A stretch of 64,000 nt of DNA, from assembly GCF_036885195.1 (NCBI RefSeq), contig NZ_CP133656.1, positions 1,736,001-1,800,000 on the forward strand. Reading direction: 5' to 3'. The DNA comes from Pectobacterium cacticida. GTDB lineage: Bacteria; Pseudomonadota; Gammaproteobacteria; Enterobacterales; Enterobacteriaceae. The translations under genes and the position numbers were made by a program. Below, one piece after another: positions 27,604 through 35,472 of this stretch. The first letter of the stretch is position 1. Each line of letters begins with the position of its first letter. The notes under the pieces are model-generated. The model searched no databases, had not been told where the DNA came from, and worked only from the letters and a program-made list of their open reading frames with translations.

Positions 27604-28641
27604 TTAAAAACGGCTATCGACAGCATCCGCCAGCCGCGCCAGCAGCGTTGCACTGTCCTGCCAGCCGAGACAAGGATCGGTAATGGATTGACCATACGTC
27701 AATGTGTGTGGCGTAAGCGCCGACTGATTGCCTTCTATTAAGAAACTTTCCGCCATAATGCCGACAATCGCGCGCGAACCCGCGCGAATCTGCTGACCGA
27801 TATTATCCGCAACCTCAAGCTGACGGCGATGTTGTTTCTGACAATTGCCGTGACTGACATCAATGACCAGATGCTCCGGTAAGGAGAATTCACGCAGACA
27901 GGCGCAGGCGTCAGCGATATCGCTGGCGTGATAGTTTGGTGTTTTTCCGCCGCGCATAATGATGTGGCCAAACGGGTTACCCGGCGTTTTATAAACCGAC
28001 ATTACCCCCTGCTTATCTGGAGAGAGAAACATATGCTGCGCGCGTGCGGCGCGAATCGCATCTACGGCGATGCGGGTATTGCCGTCCGTGCCGTTCTTAA
28101 AGCCGACAGGACACGGCAGCGCCGACGCCATTTCACGATGCGTTTGACTTTCGGTGGTTCTGGCGCCAATGGCTCCCCAACTTATTAAGTCAACAATATA
28201 CTGACTGGTAATCCTATCGAGAAACTCGGTCGCCGTCGGCAAGCCGAGCCGGTTGATTTCCAGTAGTAAGCGGCGCGCCACCTCAAGCCCTTCATTGATC
28301 TGAAATGTGCCATTCAACGCGGGATCGGCAATCAACCCCTTCCAACCCACTACCGTGCGCGGTTTTTCAAAGTAAGTACGCATGACGATTTCCAATCGAT
28401 CTTGATACTGCGTACGTAATAAGGCCAGACGGCGTGCGTATTCTAGTGCGCTGTCGCGGTCATGGATGGAACAGGGGCCGATGACGACGAGTAATCGGGG
28501 GTCGCGGCCCGCGAGAATAGCTTCAATTCTCCGGCGTGACGCGGTCACATTTTCGTCAATAGCGGAAGTGATCGGGAGTCTGGAGAGTAATTCCTGGGGC
28601 GTAACCAGACTGGCGATACGCTGTGCATCTGTTGGTAACAT
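27604..28641 (-). CDS. aroH: DAHP synthase, tryptophan-sensitive type (AroH)
   Basis: 345 residues from the ATG at 28641. I prefer this start to the GTG at 28680 because AGAGAC precedes it and its N-terminus (MLPTDAQRIASLVTP) aligns with AroH. Class I DAHP synthase with VVIGPCSIHD, KPRTVVGWKG, KNGTDGN and VIDVSHGNCQKQH. It joins PEP and erythrose 4-phosphate at the start of aromatic biosynthesis. The isozyme call rests on overall resemblance to E. coli AroH. A CTAG palindrome lies 185 bases upstream. Confidence 0.88.
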   Translation of the reverse strand: MLPTDAQRIASLVTPQELLSRLPITSAIDENVTASRRRIEAILAGRDPRLLVVIGPCSIHDRDSALEYARRLALLRTQYQDRLEIVMRTYFEKPRTVVGWKGLIADPALNGTFQINEGLEVARRLLLEINRLGLPTATEFLDRITSQYIVDLISWGAIGARTTESQTHREMASALPCPVGFKNGTDGNTRIAVDAIRAARAQHMFLSPDKQGVMSVYKTPGNPFGHIIMRGGKTPNYHASDIADACACLREFSLPEHLVIDVSHGNCQKQHRRQLEVADNIGQQIRAGSRAIVGIMAESFLIEGNQSALTPHTLTYGQSITDPCLGWQDSATLLARLADAVDSRF

Positions 28642-28825
28642 ATTTTGTCTCTGTATCCGGTCAAACTGAATACGCATCACTCGCGTGACAGCGTCGCGGT
28701 AAAGGGAGGTTACCGATCAGTTTTCAGTAAAAGGGTTGCTTCTGCGGTGCAATACCGGGAAGTGATGCCGCCCACAATAACGGAAATGATGCGTAATACA
28801 ACCGTGCCAGAGAAAAAAATACACC

Positions 28826-28839
28826 ATGTACTAGTACAT
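28826..28839 (-). promoter_or_regulatory. CTAG palindrome upstream of aroH, possible TrpR half-operator
   Basis: ATGTACTAGTACAT is a perfect 14-base palindrome overlapping the ppsR stop codon. TrpR operators contain GTACTAG and CTAGTAC arms, but the full operator has two CTAG elements and only one is present here, so the call is weak. Confidence 0.25.
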
Positions 28840-29652
28840 TCTTCGACTCATGCCGAGAATGTCGATGATTTTGGCTGAAATTTCTTCAACGGAGTAATTG
28901 GTGGTATTGATATAGTTAATTTGATGCTTGCGAAATAGCGCTTCCACTTCGCTCACCTCCATGCGGCACTGGCGCAAGGACGCATAGCGACTATTGCCCC
29001 GGCGTTCTTCGCGAATCGCGGCGAGACGTTCGGCATCAATCGTGAGTCCGAAGAGTTTGTGCTGAAAAGGCCTCAGTGCATCAGGCAGGCGCAGGTTGTC
29101 CATATCATCGGCAATAAAAGGGTAATTGGCGGCGCGGATGCCAAACTGCATTGCCAGGTACAGGCTGGTCGGCGTTTTGCCACAACGCGATACGCCAAGC
29201 AGAATGACCTGAGCCTGATCAAGGTTACGTAACGAAATACCGTCATCGTGCGCCAAGGTATAGTCGATAGCAGCAATACGGGCGTCGTATTTGCTCAGAT
29301 TATTGGCGGTGAGGCCATGAGTTCGGTTAGCCACTGGCGTTGGCGGCGTGTTCAATTCTTTTTGTAAAGGGGCCACCAGCGCCTGCACGATATCCTGACA
29401 GAATCCTTCGCTGCGGGTAATAATGTCTCGTACCGTTGGGGTGACGATGGAATAAAACACCAGCGGACGGATACCGGTTTGTTGGTATAGTGTATTAATT
29501 TGTTCACACACTGCCTTAGCCCGTGCTTCACTCTCAACGAAAGGCAACGTGTAACTGACCGTATTAACCGGGAACTGGGACAGCACGGCGTGACCCAGCA
29601 CTTCAGCCGTAATCGCGGTGCCATCCGAGATATAAAATACGCTTCTTTCCAT
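28831..29652 (-). CDS. ppsR: PEP synthase regulatory kinase/pyrophosphorylase PpsR
   Basis: 273 residues from the ATG at 29652, which has GGAGGG four bases upstream; an in-frame start at 29688 adds 12 unconserved residues. P-loop-like GVSRCGKTPTSLY near residue 150 and the conserved C-terminus NYSVEEISAKI. It inactivates and reactivates PpsA by ADP-dependent phosphorylation and Pi-dependent dephosphorylation. Divergent from ppsA, its target. Confidence 0.94.
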   Translation of the reverse strand: MERSVFYISDGTAITAEVLGHAVLSQFPVNTVSYTLPFVESEARAKAVCEQINTLYQQTGIRPLVFYSIVTPTVRDIITRSEGFCQDIVQALVAPLQKELNTPPTPVANRTHGLTANNLSKYDARIAAIDYTLAHDDGISLRNLDQAQVILLGVSRCGKTPTSLYLAMQFGIRAANYPFIADDMDNLRLPDALRPFQHKLFGLTIDAERLAAIREERRGNSRYASLRQCRMEVSEVEALFRKHQINYINTTNYSVEEISAKIIDILGMSRRMY

Positions 29653-29835
29653 CTTTCCCTCCGGAGATCTTTCCGACCGTACAAACATATTTACCTCGTC
29701 AAAAACGGCATTTAACCGCTACTTTTATTAAAACGTCGTTTCATTATCTTTATGATTAAACATGCTAATCTTCAACGATATGAGTTTTATGCCGTGTTTG
29801 GCAATGTTTAGCCATGAAAATGGTTTTTTTTCCTA

Positions 29836-29851
29836 GGTTGATCGATTCACC
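29836..29851 (+). promoter_or_regulatory. Cra-type site upstream of ppsA
   Basis: GGTTGATCGATTCACC reads GGTGAATCGATCAACC on the minus strand, close to the Cra consensus TGAATCG-N-TTCA. A -10 like TATGCT lies about 25-30 bases downstream without a good -35, as expected for an activated promoter; Cra activates ppsA in E. coli. Confidence 0.6.
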
Positions 29852-29951
29852 TGTCTATGCTCTTCAAAACGCTATGCTAACCTGATGTCGTTGAGGCAAT
29901 TCTCAACCGAAATTTTCATACCCTAATTGTATGCAGGAAGGATTATTTTCG

Positions 29952-32330
29952 ATGTCCAATAATGGCTCTGATTTGCGTAATGTCCTTTGGTATAACCAGC
30001 TCGGTATGCACGATGTTGAGAGGGTGGGAGGCAAAAATGCCTCATTGGGTGAAATGATCACCAACCTTTCAGGATTGGGCGTCGCCGTCCCCAACGGTTT
30101 TGCGACAACGGCGCAGGCGTTTAATGATTTTCTTAATCAAAGCGGAATTAACCAGCGCATTTATGAACTGCTCGATCGCACCGATATCGACGATCTGAAC
30201 CAACTGGCTCATGCCGGTACGCAGATTCGCCAGTGGATTATTGATACGCCATTCCAACCTGCGCTGGAACAGGCGATTCGTGACGCCTATCAGCAATTGG
30301 CCGATGGCGAGGAGGAGGCGTCGTTTGCCGTACGTTCTTCCGCCACGGCGGAAGATATGCCGGACGCCTCCTTTGCTGGTCAACAGGAAACGTTTCTAAA
30401 TGTGCAGGGTATCGATGCGGTAATGATCGCGGTAAAGCACGTTTTTGCGTCGCTATTTAACGATCGCGCCATCTCCTATCGGGTTCATCAGGGCTATGAC
30501 CACCGTGGCGTCGCGCTGTCGGCGGGCGTGCAGCGTATGGTGCGCTCCGATCTGGCGGCGGCGGGCGTGATGTTTACCATTGATACCGAGTCCGGTTTTG
30601 ATCAGGTGGTGTTTATCACGTCAGCCTATGGACTGGGTGAAATGGTCGTGCAGGGCGCGGTGAACCCGGACGAGTTCTATGTTCACAAGCCAACACTGCG
30701 GAGTAACAAGCCTGCGATTGTGCGCCGTACTATGGGATCGAAAAAAATCCGTATGGTCTATGCCGCGAGCCAGGAGCATGGCAAACAGGTGCGGATTGAG
30801 GATGTACCGGCAGAACAAACGACGCGTTTCAGCCTGACGGACGAGGAAGTACAGGCGTTGGCGCGTCAGGCACTGTTGATCGAGGAACACTATGGTCGCC
30901 CGATGGACATCGAGTGGGCAAAGGATGGTCATACCGGTAAACTTTATATCGTGCAGGCGCGTCCAGAAACGGTGCGTTCCAACGGCCAGGTGATGGAGCG
31001 CTATCACTTGCCGGCCAGCGGTACGGTGCTGGTGGAAGGCCGTGCGATCGGTCATCGTATTGGCGCCGGTGAAGTCAAAGTGATTCAGGACATCAGCGAG
31101 ATGCACTTGATCAACGCTGGCGATGTACTGGTTACCGACATGACCGACCCAGATTGGGAGCCGATCATGAAAAAAGCGGCGGCAATTGTCACCAATCGTG
31201 GTGGGCGTACCTGCCATGCGGCAATCATCGCGCGTGAGCTGGGTATTCCTGCCGTTGTCGGCTGTGGCGATGCGACTGAGCGTTTGCGCCAGGGGCAGAA
31301 AGTGACCGTCTCCTGTGCGGAAGGCGACACGGGCTATGTCTACCAGGATTTGCTGGATTTTTCCGTAAAAAGCTCGCGGATTGACGAAATGCCCGCACTG
31401 CCGTTGAAAATCATGATGAATGTGGGTAACCCCGATCGCGCATTCGATTTTGCCTGCCTGCCGAATGAGGGGGTTGGGCTAGCGCGGCTGGAATTCATCA
31501 TTAACCGTATGATTGGCGTACATCCACGCGCATTGCTGGAATTCGACCGCCAACCGCCCGAATTGCAGCGCGAAATCAAAACGCTGATGCAAGGGTACGA
31601 CGATCCGATAGAGTTCTATGTCGGTCGCCTAACGGAAGGCATTGCCACGCTGGCGGCGGCATTCTCACCGAAACGCGTTATCGTTAGGCTCTCAGATTTT
31701 AAATCCAATGAATACGCTAACTTGGTTGGCGGCGAGCGCTACGAGCCGGAAGAAGAAAACCCGATGTTAGGCTTCCGCGGTGCAGGTCGTTACGTATCGC
31801 CAGAATTCAAAGCCTGTTTTGCGCTGGAATGTGAAGCGGTCAAGCGCGTACGTAATGTAATGGGACTAAAAAATGTCGAAATCATGATCCCATTCGTGCG
31901 TACTGTGGCGCAGGCGGAAGCCGTGATTGCTGAGTTGGCGAATCAGGGACTGCGTCGAGGTGAAGACGGCCTGAAAATCATCATGATGTGTGAGATCCCG
32001 TCCAATGCGCTATTGGCCGAGGAATTTCTGCAACACTTTGATGGCTTCTCCATCGGTTCAAACGACATGACGCAACTGGCGTTGGGCCTGGATCGTGACT
32101 CTGGCGTGGTGTCGGCATTGTTTGACGAGCGCAACGATGCGGTTAAAGCGCTGCTGTCAATGGCGATTAAGGCGGCGAAGAAACAGGGTAAATACGTCGG
32201 TATTTGCGGTCAGGGGCCATCGGATCACGAAGATTTCGCGCGCTGGCTGATGGAACAGGGTATCGACAGTCTGTCGCTCAACCCAGATACAGTGGTACAA
32301 ACCTGGCTAAATCTGGCTGAGCACAAGTAA
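29952..32330 (+). CDS. ppsA: Phosphoenolpyruvate synthase PpsA
   Basis: 792 residues, the E. coli length, from the ATG at 29952 with GGAAGGA upstream. N-terminal nucleotide-binding domain (about 15-350, with FAVRSSATAEDMPDASFAGQ), central swivelling phospho-His domain with GGRTCHAAIIAREL, and C-terminal PEP-utilising barrel ending with GICGQGPSD. It makes PEP from pyruvate and ATP for gluconeogenesis. Paired with its regulator PpsR; pykF, which runs the opposite reaction, is 17 kb away. Confidence 0.97.
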   Translation: MSNNGSDLRNVLWYNQLGMHDVERVGGKNASLGEMITNLSGLGVAVPNGFATTAQAFNDFLNQSGINQRIYELLDRTDIDDLNQLAHAGTQIRQWIIDTPFQPALEQAIRDAYQQLADGEEEASFAVRSSATAEDMPDASFAGQQETFLNVQGIDAVMIAVKHVFASLFNDRAISYRVHQGYDHRGVALSAGVQRMVRSDLAAAGVMFTIDTESGFDQVVFITSAYGLGEMVVQGAVNPDEFYVHKPTLRSNKPAIVRRTMGSKKIRMVYAASQEHGKQVRIEDVPAEQTTRFSLTDEEVQALARQALLIEEHYGRPMDIEWAKDGHTGKLYIVQARPETVRSNGQVMERYHLPASGTVLVEGRAIGHRIGAGEVKVIQDISEMHLINAGDVLVTDMTDPDWEPIMKKAAAIVTNRGGRTCHAAIIARELGIPAVVGCGDATERLRQGQKVTVSCAEGDTGYVYQDLLDFSVKSSRIDEMPALPLKIMMNVGNPDRAFDFACLPNEGVGLARLEFIINRMIGVHPRALLEFDRQPPELQREIKTLMQGYDDPIEFYVGRLTEGIATLAAAFSPKRVIVRLSDFKSNEYANLVGGERYEPEEENPMLGFRGAGRYVSPEFKACFALECEAVKRVRNVMGLKNVEIMIPFVRTVAQAEAVIAELANQGLRRGEDGLKIIMMCEIPSNALLAEEFLQHFDGFSIGSNDMTQLALGLDRDSGVVSALFDERNDAVKALLSMAIKAAKKQGKYVGICGQGPSDHEDFARWLMEQGIDSLSLNPDTVVQTWLNLAEHK

Positions 32331-32347
32331 TTAGTACGGTGAATGCT

Positions 32348-32375
32348 ATGACGCCCGGTGACTGCCGGGCGTCAT
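32348..32375 (+). terminator. Stem-loop after ppsA
   Basis: Eleven-base perfect stem ATGACGCCCGG / CCGGGCGTCAT with a six-base loop, 18 bases after the ppsA stop. No T-tract, but a very stable 3' end. Confidence 0.6.
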
Positions 32376-32502
32376 GGTAACCGACGATGTCAGATTTTAG
32401 GGGAAACACGGAGATGAGGTTCCCGCAGGGATGCCTCACTTCGTGGTCGTACCGTGTATCTCGATCTCATCGCGATGGGGTTGCCGTTGGCCTTGGCGTT
32501 TC

Positions 32503-33549
32503 TTACGGTGCCGCAATCAGGAAGGATTTAAATTGCGGCGTCATAACCGCGCTAAATCCCTTATCCGTTTTGGTAATCAGATACACCGCCAGTCCTTGCT
32601 GTTCTGCTAGTTTCAGCGCTTTCTCTGTTCCCAACACCATTAAACCGGTATCCCAGCCATCGGCTTCCAGCGCGGTAGGCGCAATCACGGTAGCAGACAC
32701 TAATTGGTGTGTGATGGGCTTGCCCGTTATGGGATCGATAATATGAGAATAACGCTTGCCGTCTTTCTCAAAGTAGTTGCGATAGCTACCGGAGGTGCTA
32801 ATCGCATAACCTTGTAAGTTCACTGCCGCCTGAGCCGCGTTTTCCCGATCGGTCGGTTTCTGAATCGCCACGCGCCATGGCGCGCCTTCGGCATTGACGC
32901 CACGGGTAGAGATTGCGCCGCCGACAGAAACCAGATAATTAGTAATCCCTTTGCGCATCATTAACTGCGCAAGGACATCGGCGCCGTAGCCTTCGCCCAG
33001 CGTAGAGAGATCGACATATAAATCAGGGAGATCTTTTTGAATCCATTCTCCTTTTTCATCGGCGATCAATGTCAAATGTCGTAACCCCACCTTTTGCCGC
33101 GCCGCGTCGATCTGCGGTTGGTCGGGAATATGTATTGGTTGCTTTTGTGGGCCGAATCCCCAGAGATTAACCAACGGGCCGACGGTGATATCCATCGCGC
33201 CATGCGTCGCGTTGCCGATTCGCAACGCGGTCGAAACGATATCCGCCATACCATTACTAATTGGTTGTGGATCTGTCCCACGATATTGATTAAAGCGTGA
33301 AAGCGCGGAATCGTCACGGTAGGTGGAAATGTCGCGATTGACGTTCTCAAGCAACCTATCGATTTCCTGTTGCAACTGCGTTTTATCGATGGTGATATCA
33401 CCACTGATTTTTACGCTATAAAACGTTCCCATCGTTTTGCCTTCAATCGTTAATAGCGGACGCTGTGCAGTAGGCGAGGGATTATCGCAGGCAGTCAGAA
33501 GGCTGAATAAGCTACAGAGGAGTAATCGTTTTGCGACGAGGGGCTTCAT
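32503..33549 (-). CDS. apbE: ApbE-family FAD:protein FMN transferase lipoprotein
   Basis: 348 residues from the ATG at 33549 with AGGAG before it; the open frame extends 46 codons further but through hydrophobic non-homologous sequence. Signal peptide with lipobox LTAC (Cys19). ApbE hallmarks: GKTMGTFYSVKI, DLSTLGEGYGADVL, VSVGGAISTRG and HIIDPITGKP. Members attach FMN covalently to flavoproteins on the periplasmic side. No Rnf or Nqr genes are near, so the client lies elsewhere. Naming is at family level. Confidence 0.88.
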   Translation of the reverse strand: MKPLVAKRLLLCSLFSLLTACDNPSPTAQRPLLTIEGKTMGTFYSVKISGDITIDKTQLQQEIDRLLENVNRDISTYRDDSALSRFNQYRGTDPQPISNGMADIVSTALRIGNATHGAMDITVGPLVNLWGFGPQKQPIHIPDQPQIDAARQKVGLRHLTLIADEKGEWIQKDLPDLYVDLSTLGEGYGADVLAQLMMRKGITNYLVSVGGAISTRGVNAEGAPWRVAIQKPTDRENAAQAAVNLQGYAISTSGSYRNYFEKDGKRYSHIIDPITGKPITHQLVSATVIAPTALEADGWDTGLMVLGTEKALKLAEQQGLAVYLITKTDKGFSAVMTPQFKSFLIAAP

Positions 33550-33640
33550 GAAGAACTCCTGAAAAACTGTTCTGAAGGTTGGCAGAAGGAAGACTAACAA
33601 AAAAAGGGGTAGCGTAATTGAATGAAACAGAAATGAAAGG

Positions 33641-33669
33641 AAAAAAAAAGCCCATCTCAGGGGATGGGC
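33641..33669 (-). terminator. Strong intrinsic terminator of the 29-codon gene
   Basis: On the minus strand GCCCATC / GATGGGC with a six-base loop is followed by nine T. It starts 27 bases past the stop of the 29-codon ORF and lies upstream of apbE, so it ends a separate short transcript. Confidence 0.85.
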
Positions 33670-33695
33670 AAAGACTACACACAGCAATTCGTTAC

Positions 33696-33785
33696 TTACT
33701 CTGACGAGAAGGAAACCTCATTGACTAACAGTAAATTACCACTCGTTTCAGCACTAATTCTATGAATTACGCGGGTTTTAGTCAT
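33696..33785 (-). CDS. 29-residue peptide gene with strong ribosome site
   Basis: ATG at 33785 is preceded by TAGGAGG at optimal spacing, and the TAA at 33696 is followed by a strong intrinsic terminator. The peptide starts MTKTRVIHRISAE and ends NEVSFSSE; it has a basic N-terminus, an acidic C-terminus and no membrane segment or Cys. I do not recognise it. Between apbE and ydiK, in an A+T-rich intergenic of about 500 bases (33550-34069) that otherwise holds only the ydiK stem-loop. The pairing of ribosome site and terminator makes it a credible short gene; an sRNA is the alternative. Confidence 0.6.
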   Translation of the reverse strand: MTKTRVIHRISAETSGNLLLVNEVSFSSE

Positions 33786-34022
33786 TAAGAATCCTCCTAA
33801 TGGTTAATTATTTTTTAACAATGGAAAGAGGATGTTTTTAATATTGTCAATAATATTGGTTAATTAGCAAAATCATATCAGAATTTTTAGGATTATTCCT
33901 TAAGAATAGAAGGTTAATCATTAGCTATTTTAACCTATTGACGCTTGTATCCTAATGAAGAACCAATGCACAACGGCGGCGAGGGGGAAATACACACTGT
34001 CTTGGCGGCGATTGTCTTGGCG

Positions 34023-34052
34023 GCGCACCGCCCTTACAAGGCGGCGGTGCGC
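34023..34052 (-). terminator. Stem-loop after ydiK
   Basis: Ten-base perfect stem GCGCACCGCC / GGCGGTGCGC with a ten-base loop, 18 bases past the ydiK stop. Next to it a 13-base direct repeat TGTCTTGGCGGCG occurs twice (33998-34010, 34013-34025). No T-tract. Confidence 0.55.
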
Positions 34053-34069
34053 GAGCAGCGGCTTACGCT

Positions 34070-35185
34070 CTATTGATTATCTTTGCGCATTTTGTCGGCG
34101 GCGGTCACGGAGAGAAGGCGTGACGGCTCTGGGATTTCATGCATCCAGGCAAGCAGTAGTCGATAAGAAACGGCAAGCACCACCGGCCCGATAAAGAGCC
34201 CGATCATGCCAAACGCCAACAATCCGCCTATTACGCCGGACAGGATCAGCAACATGGGGAGATCGGCCCCCATTCTGATGAGCACCGGCCGAATCACGTT
34301 ATCGATGGTGCCCACAACGCAACTCCACACCAAAAGCACTGTGCCCCAGGAAGTATCGCCAGACCAATACAGCCAGATAATGGCAGGAACCAATACGGGA
34401 AGCGGCCCTAACTGCGCCAGACAGCAGAGAAACATCAGCACGGTTAATAGCGTGGTATACGGGATCCCCGATAGCCCCAGCCCAATACCGCCAAGTACGG
34501 ATTGCACAATAGCCGTAACGACGACACCCAGAGCGACAGCGCGAATAGACTGCGCCGCCAGAATTACGGCGGTATCGCCGCGTTCTTGCCCTAGCCGAAT
34601 GGCGAAATGCCGCACCGCTTTTGCAACGGCTTCTCCTTTGTAATAGAGCAGGGCACTAAAAATCAGCATCAGGGAACAGTGCATCAGAAAACGCCCGACA
34701 TGGGCCGCCTGCGCCACCAGCCAGGTCGCGGTTTTGCCGAAATAGGGTTGCACCTTGGCAAAAAGACCACTACCGCCGCTTTGTAGCAGTGCCTGCCAAC
34801 TGTTAAATAATTTTTCGCCAACGACGGGAATCGATGTCAGCCACTCCAGCGTCGGCGGCGAAAAGTTTTCCTGCCGGGCGCCCCAGCTCATCAGCGCCGA
34901 ACTGTTGTCCACCACGCTACTGACGAGAATAGCAATTGGCACGACGAACAGCAGAATGAGCAGCAGTGTCATAACGAGTACGGCCAGAGACCGGCGTCCC
35001 CACAATAACGCCTGAAATTTAATCAGCATCGGCCAGGTGGCAATCACCACCGTACAGGCCCAGGCAAATCCCAGGATAAAAGGCTGCACCACCCAAAAAC
35101 AGGCAATAATCATGATGGTAATGAACACCAGACTGAACAGGATCCTGGCCAGATCAAATCGCGGTGGTTGAGAATTTTCGCTCAA
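34070..35185 (-). CDS. ydiK: AI-2E family transporter YdiK
   Basis: 371 residues from a TTG at 35185 chosen because GAGGAA lies seven bases upstream and the length then matches E. coli YdiK. About seven or eight membrane helices with a soluble insert near 110-160; the conserved GLGLSGIPYTTLLTVL and ADLPMLLILSGVIGGL blocks define the family. Exporter-like inner-membrane protein of uncertain substrate; relatives include TqsA. Divergent from ydiJ. Confidence 0.9.
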   Translation of the reverse strand: MSENSQPPRFDLARILFSLVFITIMIIACFWVVQPFILGFAWACTVVIATWPMLIKFQALLWGRRSLAVLVMTLLLILLFVVPIAILVSSVVDNSSALMSWGARQENFSPPTLEWLTSIPVVGEKLFNSWQALLQSGGSGLFAKVQPYFGKTATWLVAQAAHVGRFLMHCSLMLIFSALLYYKGEAVAKAVRHFAIRLGQERGDTAVILAAQSIRAVALGVVVTAIVQSVLGGIGLGLSGIPYTTLLTVLMFLCCLAQLGPLPVLVPAIIWLYWSGDTSWGTVLLVWSCVVGTIDNVIRPVLIRMGADLPMLLILSGVIGGLLAFGMIGLFIGPVVLAVSYRLLLAWMHEIPEPSRLLSVTAADKMRKDNQ

Positions 35186-35472
35186 TGAATCGTTCCTCGA
35201 TAGCAAAAGAAAAGGCTGAAGTTGAGGTAATGGGGAAGAATTGCGCTAATCGCTACTTCATCATGAGATATTTCCAGAGGTTTTGACAGTCGATTGAACA
35301 TTTTGTTGGTGAAACGCCGGTTTGCCAACATGCTGTCCGTTTTTGCCGATCCGAGGGCGCACACGGTGGCGAAATATGATAAAACGTGATGTCCCCCGAC
35401 GGACGGGCGTCGACAGCAGGCATTCTACGACATCTTGGCAAACACATCATGTACGGACAGGGTCAAAAAATA

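Noticed and set aside
30621..31217. 198-codon minus-strand frame inside ppsA
   Set aside because: Shadow of a highly conserved gene; no start signal or recognisable domain.
35325..35465. Inverted pieces GTTTGCCAACATG / CATCTTGGCAAAC and CTGTCCGT / ACGGACAG before ydiJ
   Set aside because: They are far apart and in an order that does not nest into one hairpin; a mobile end or riboswitch could not be supported.
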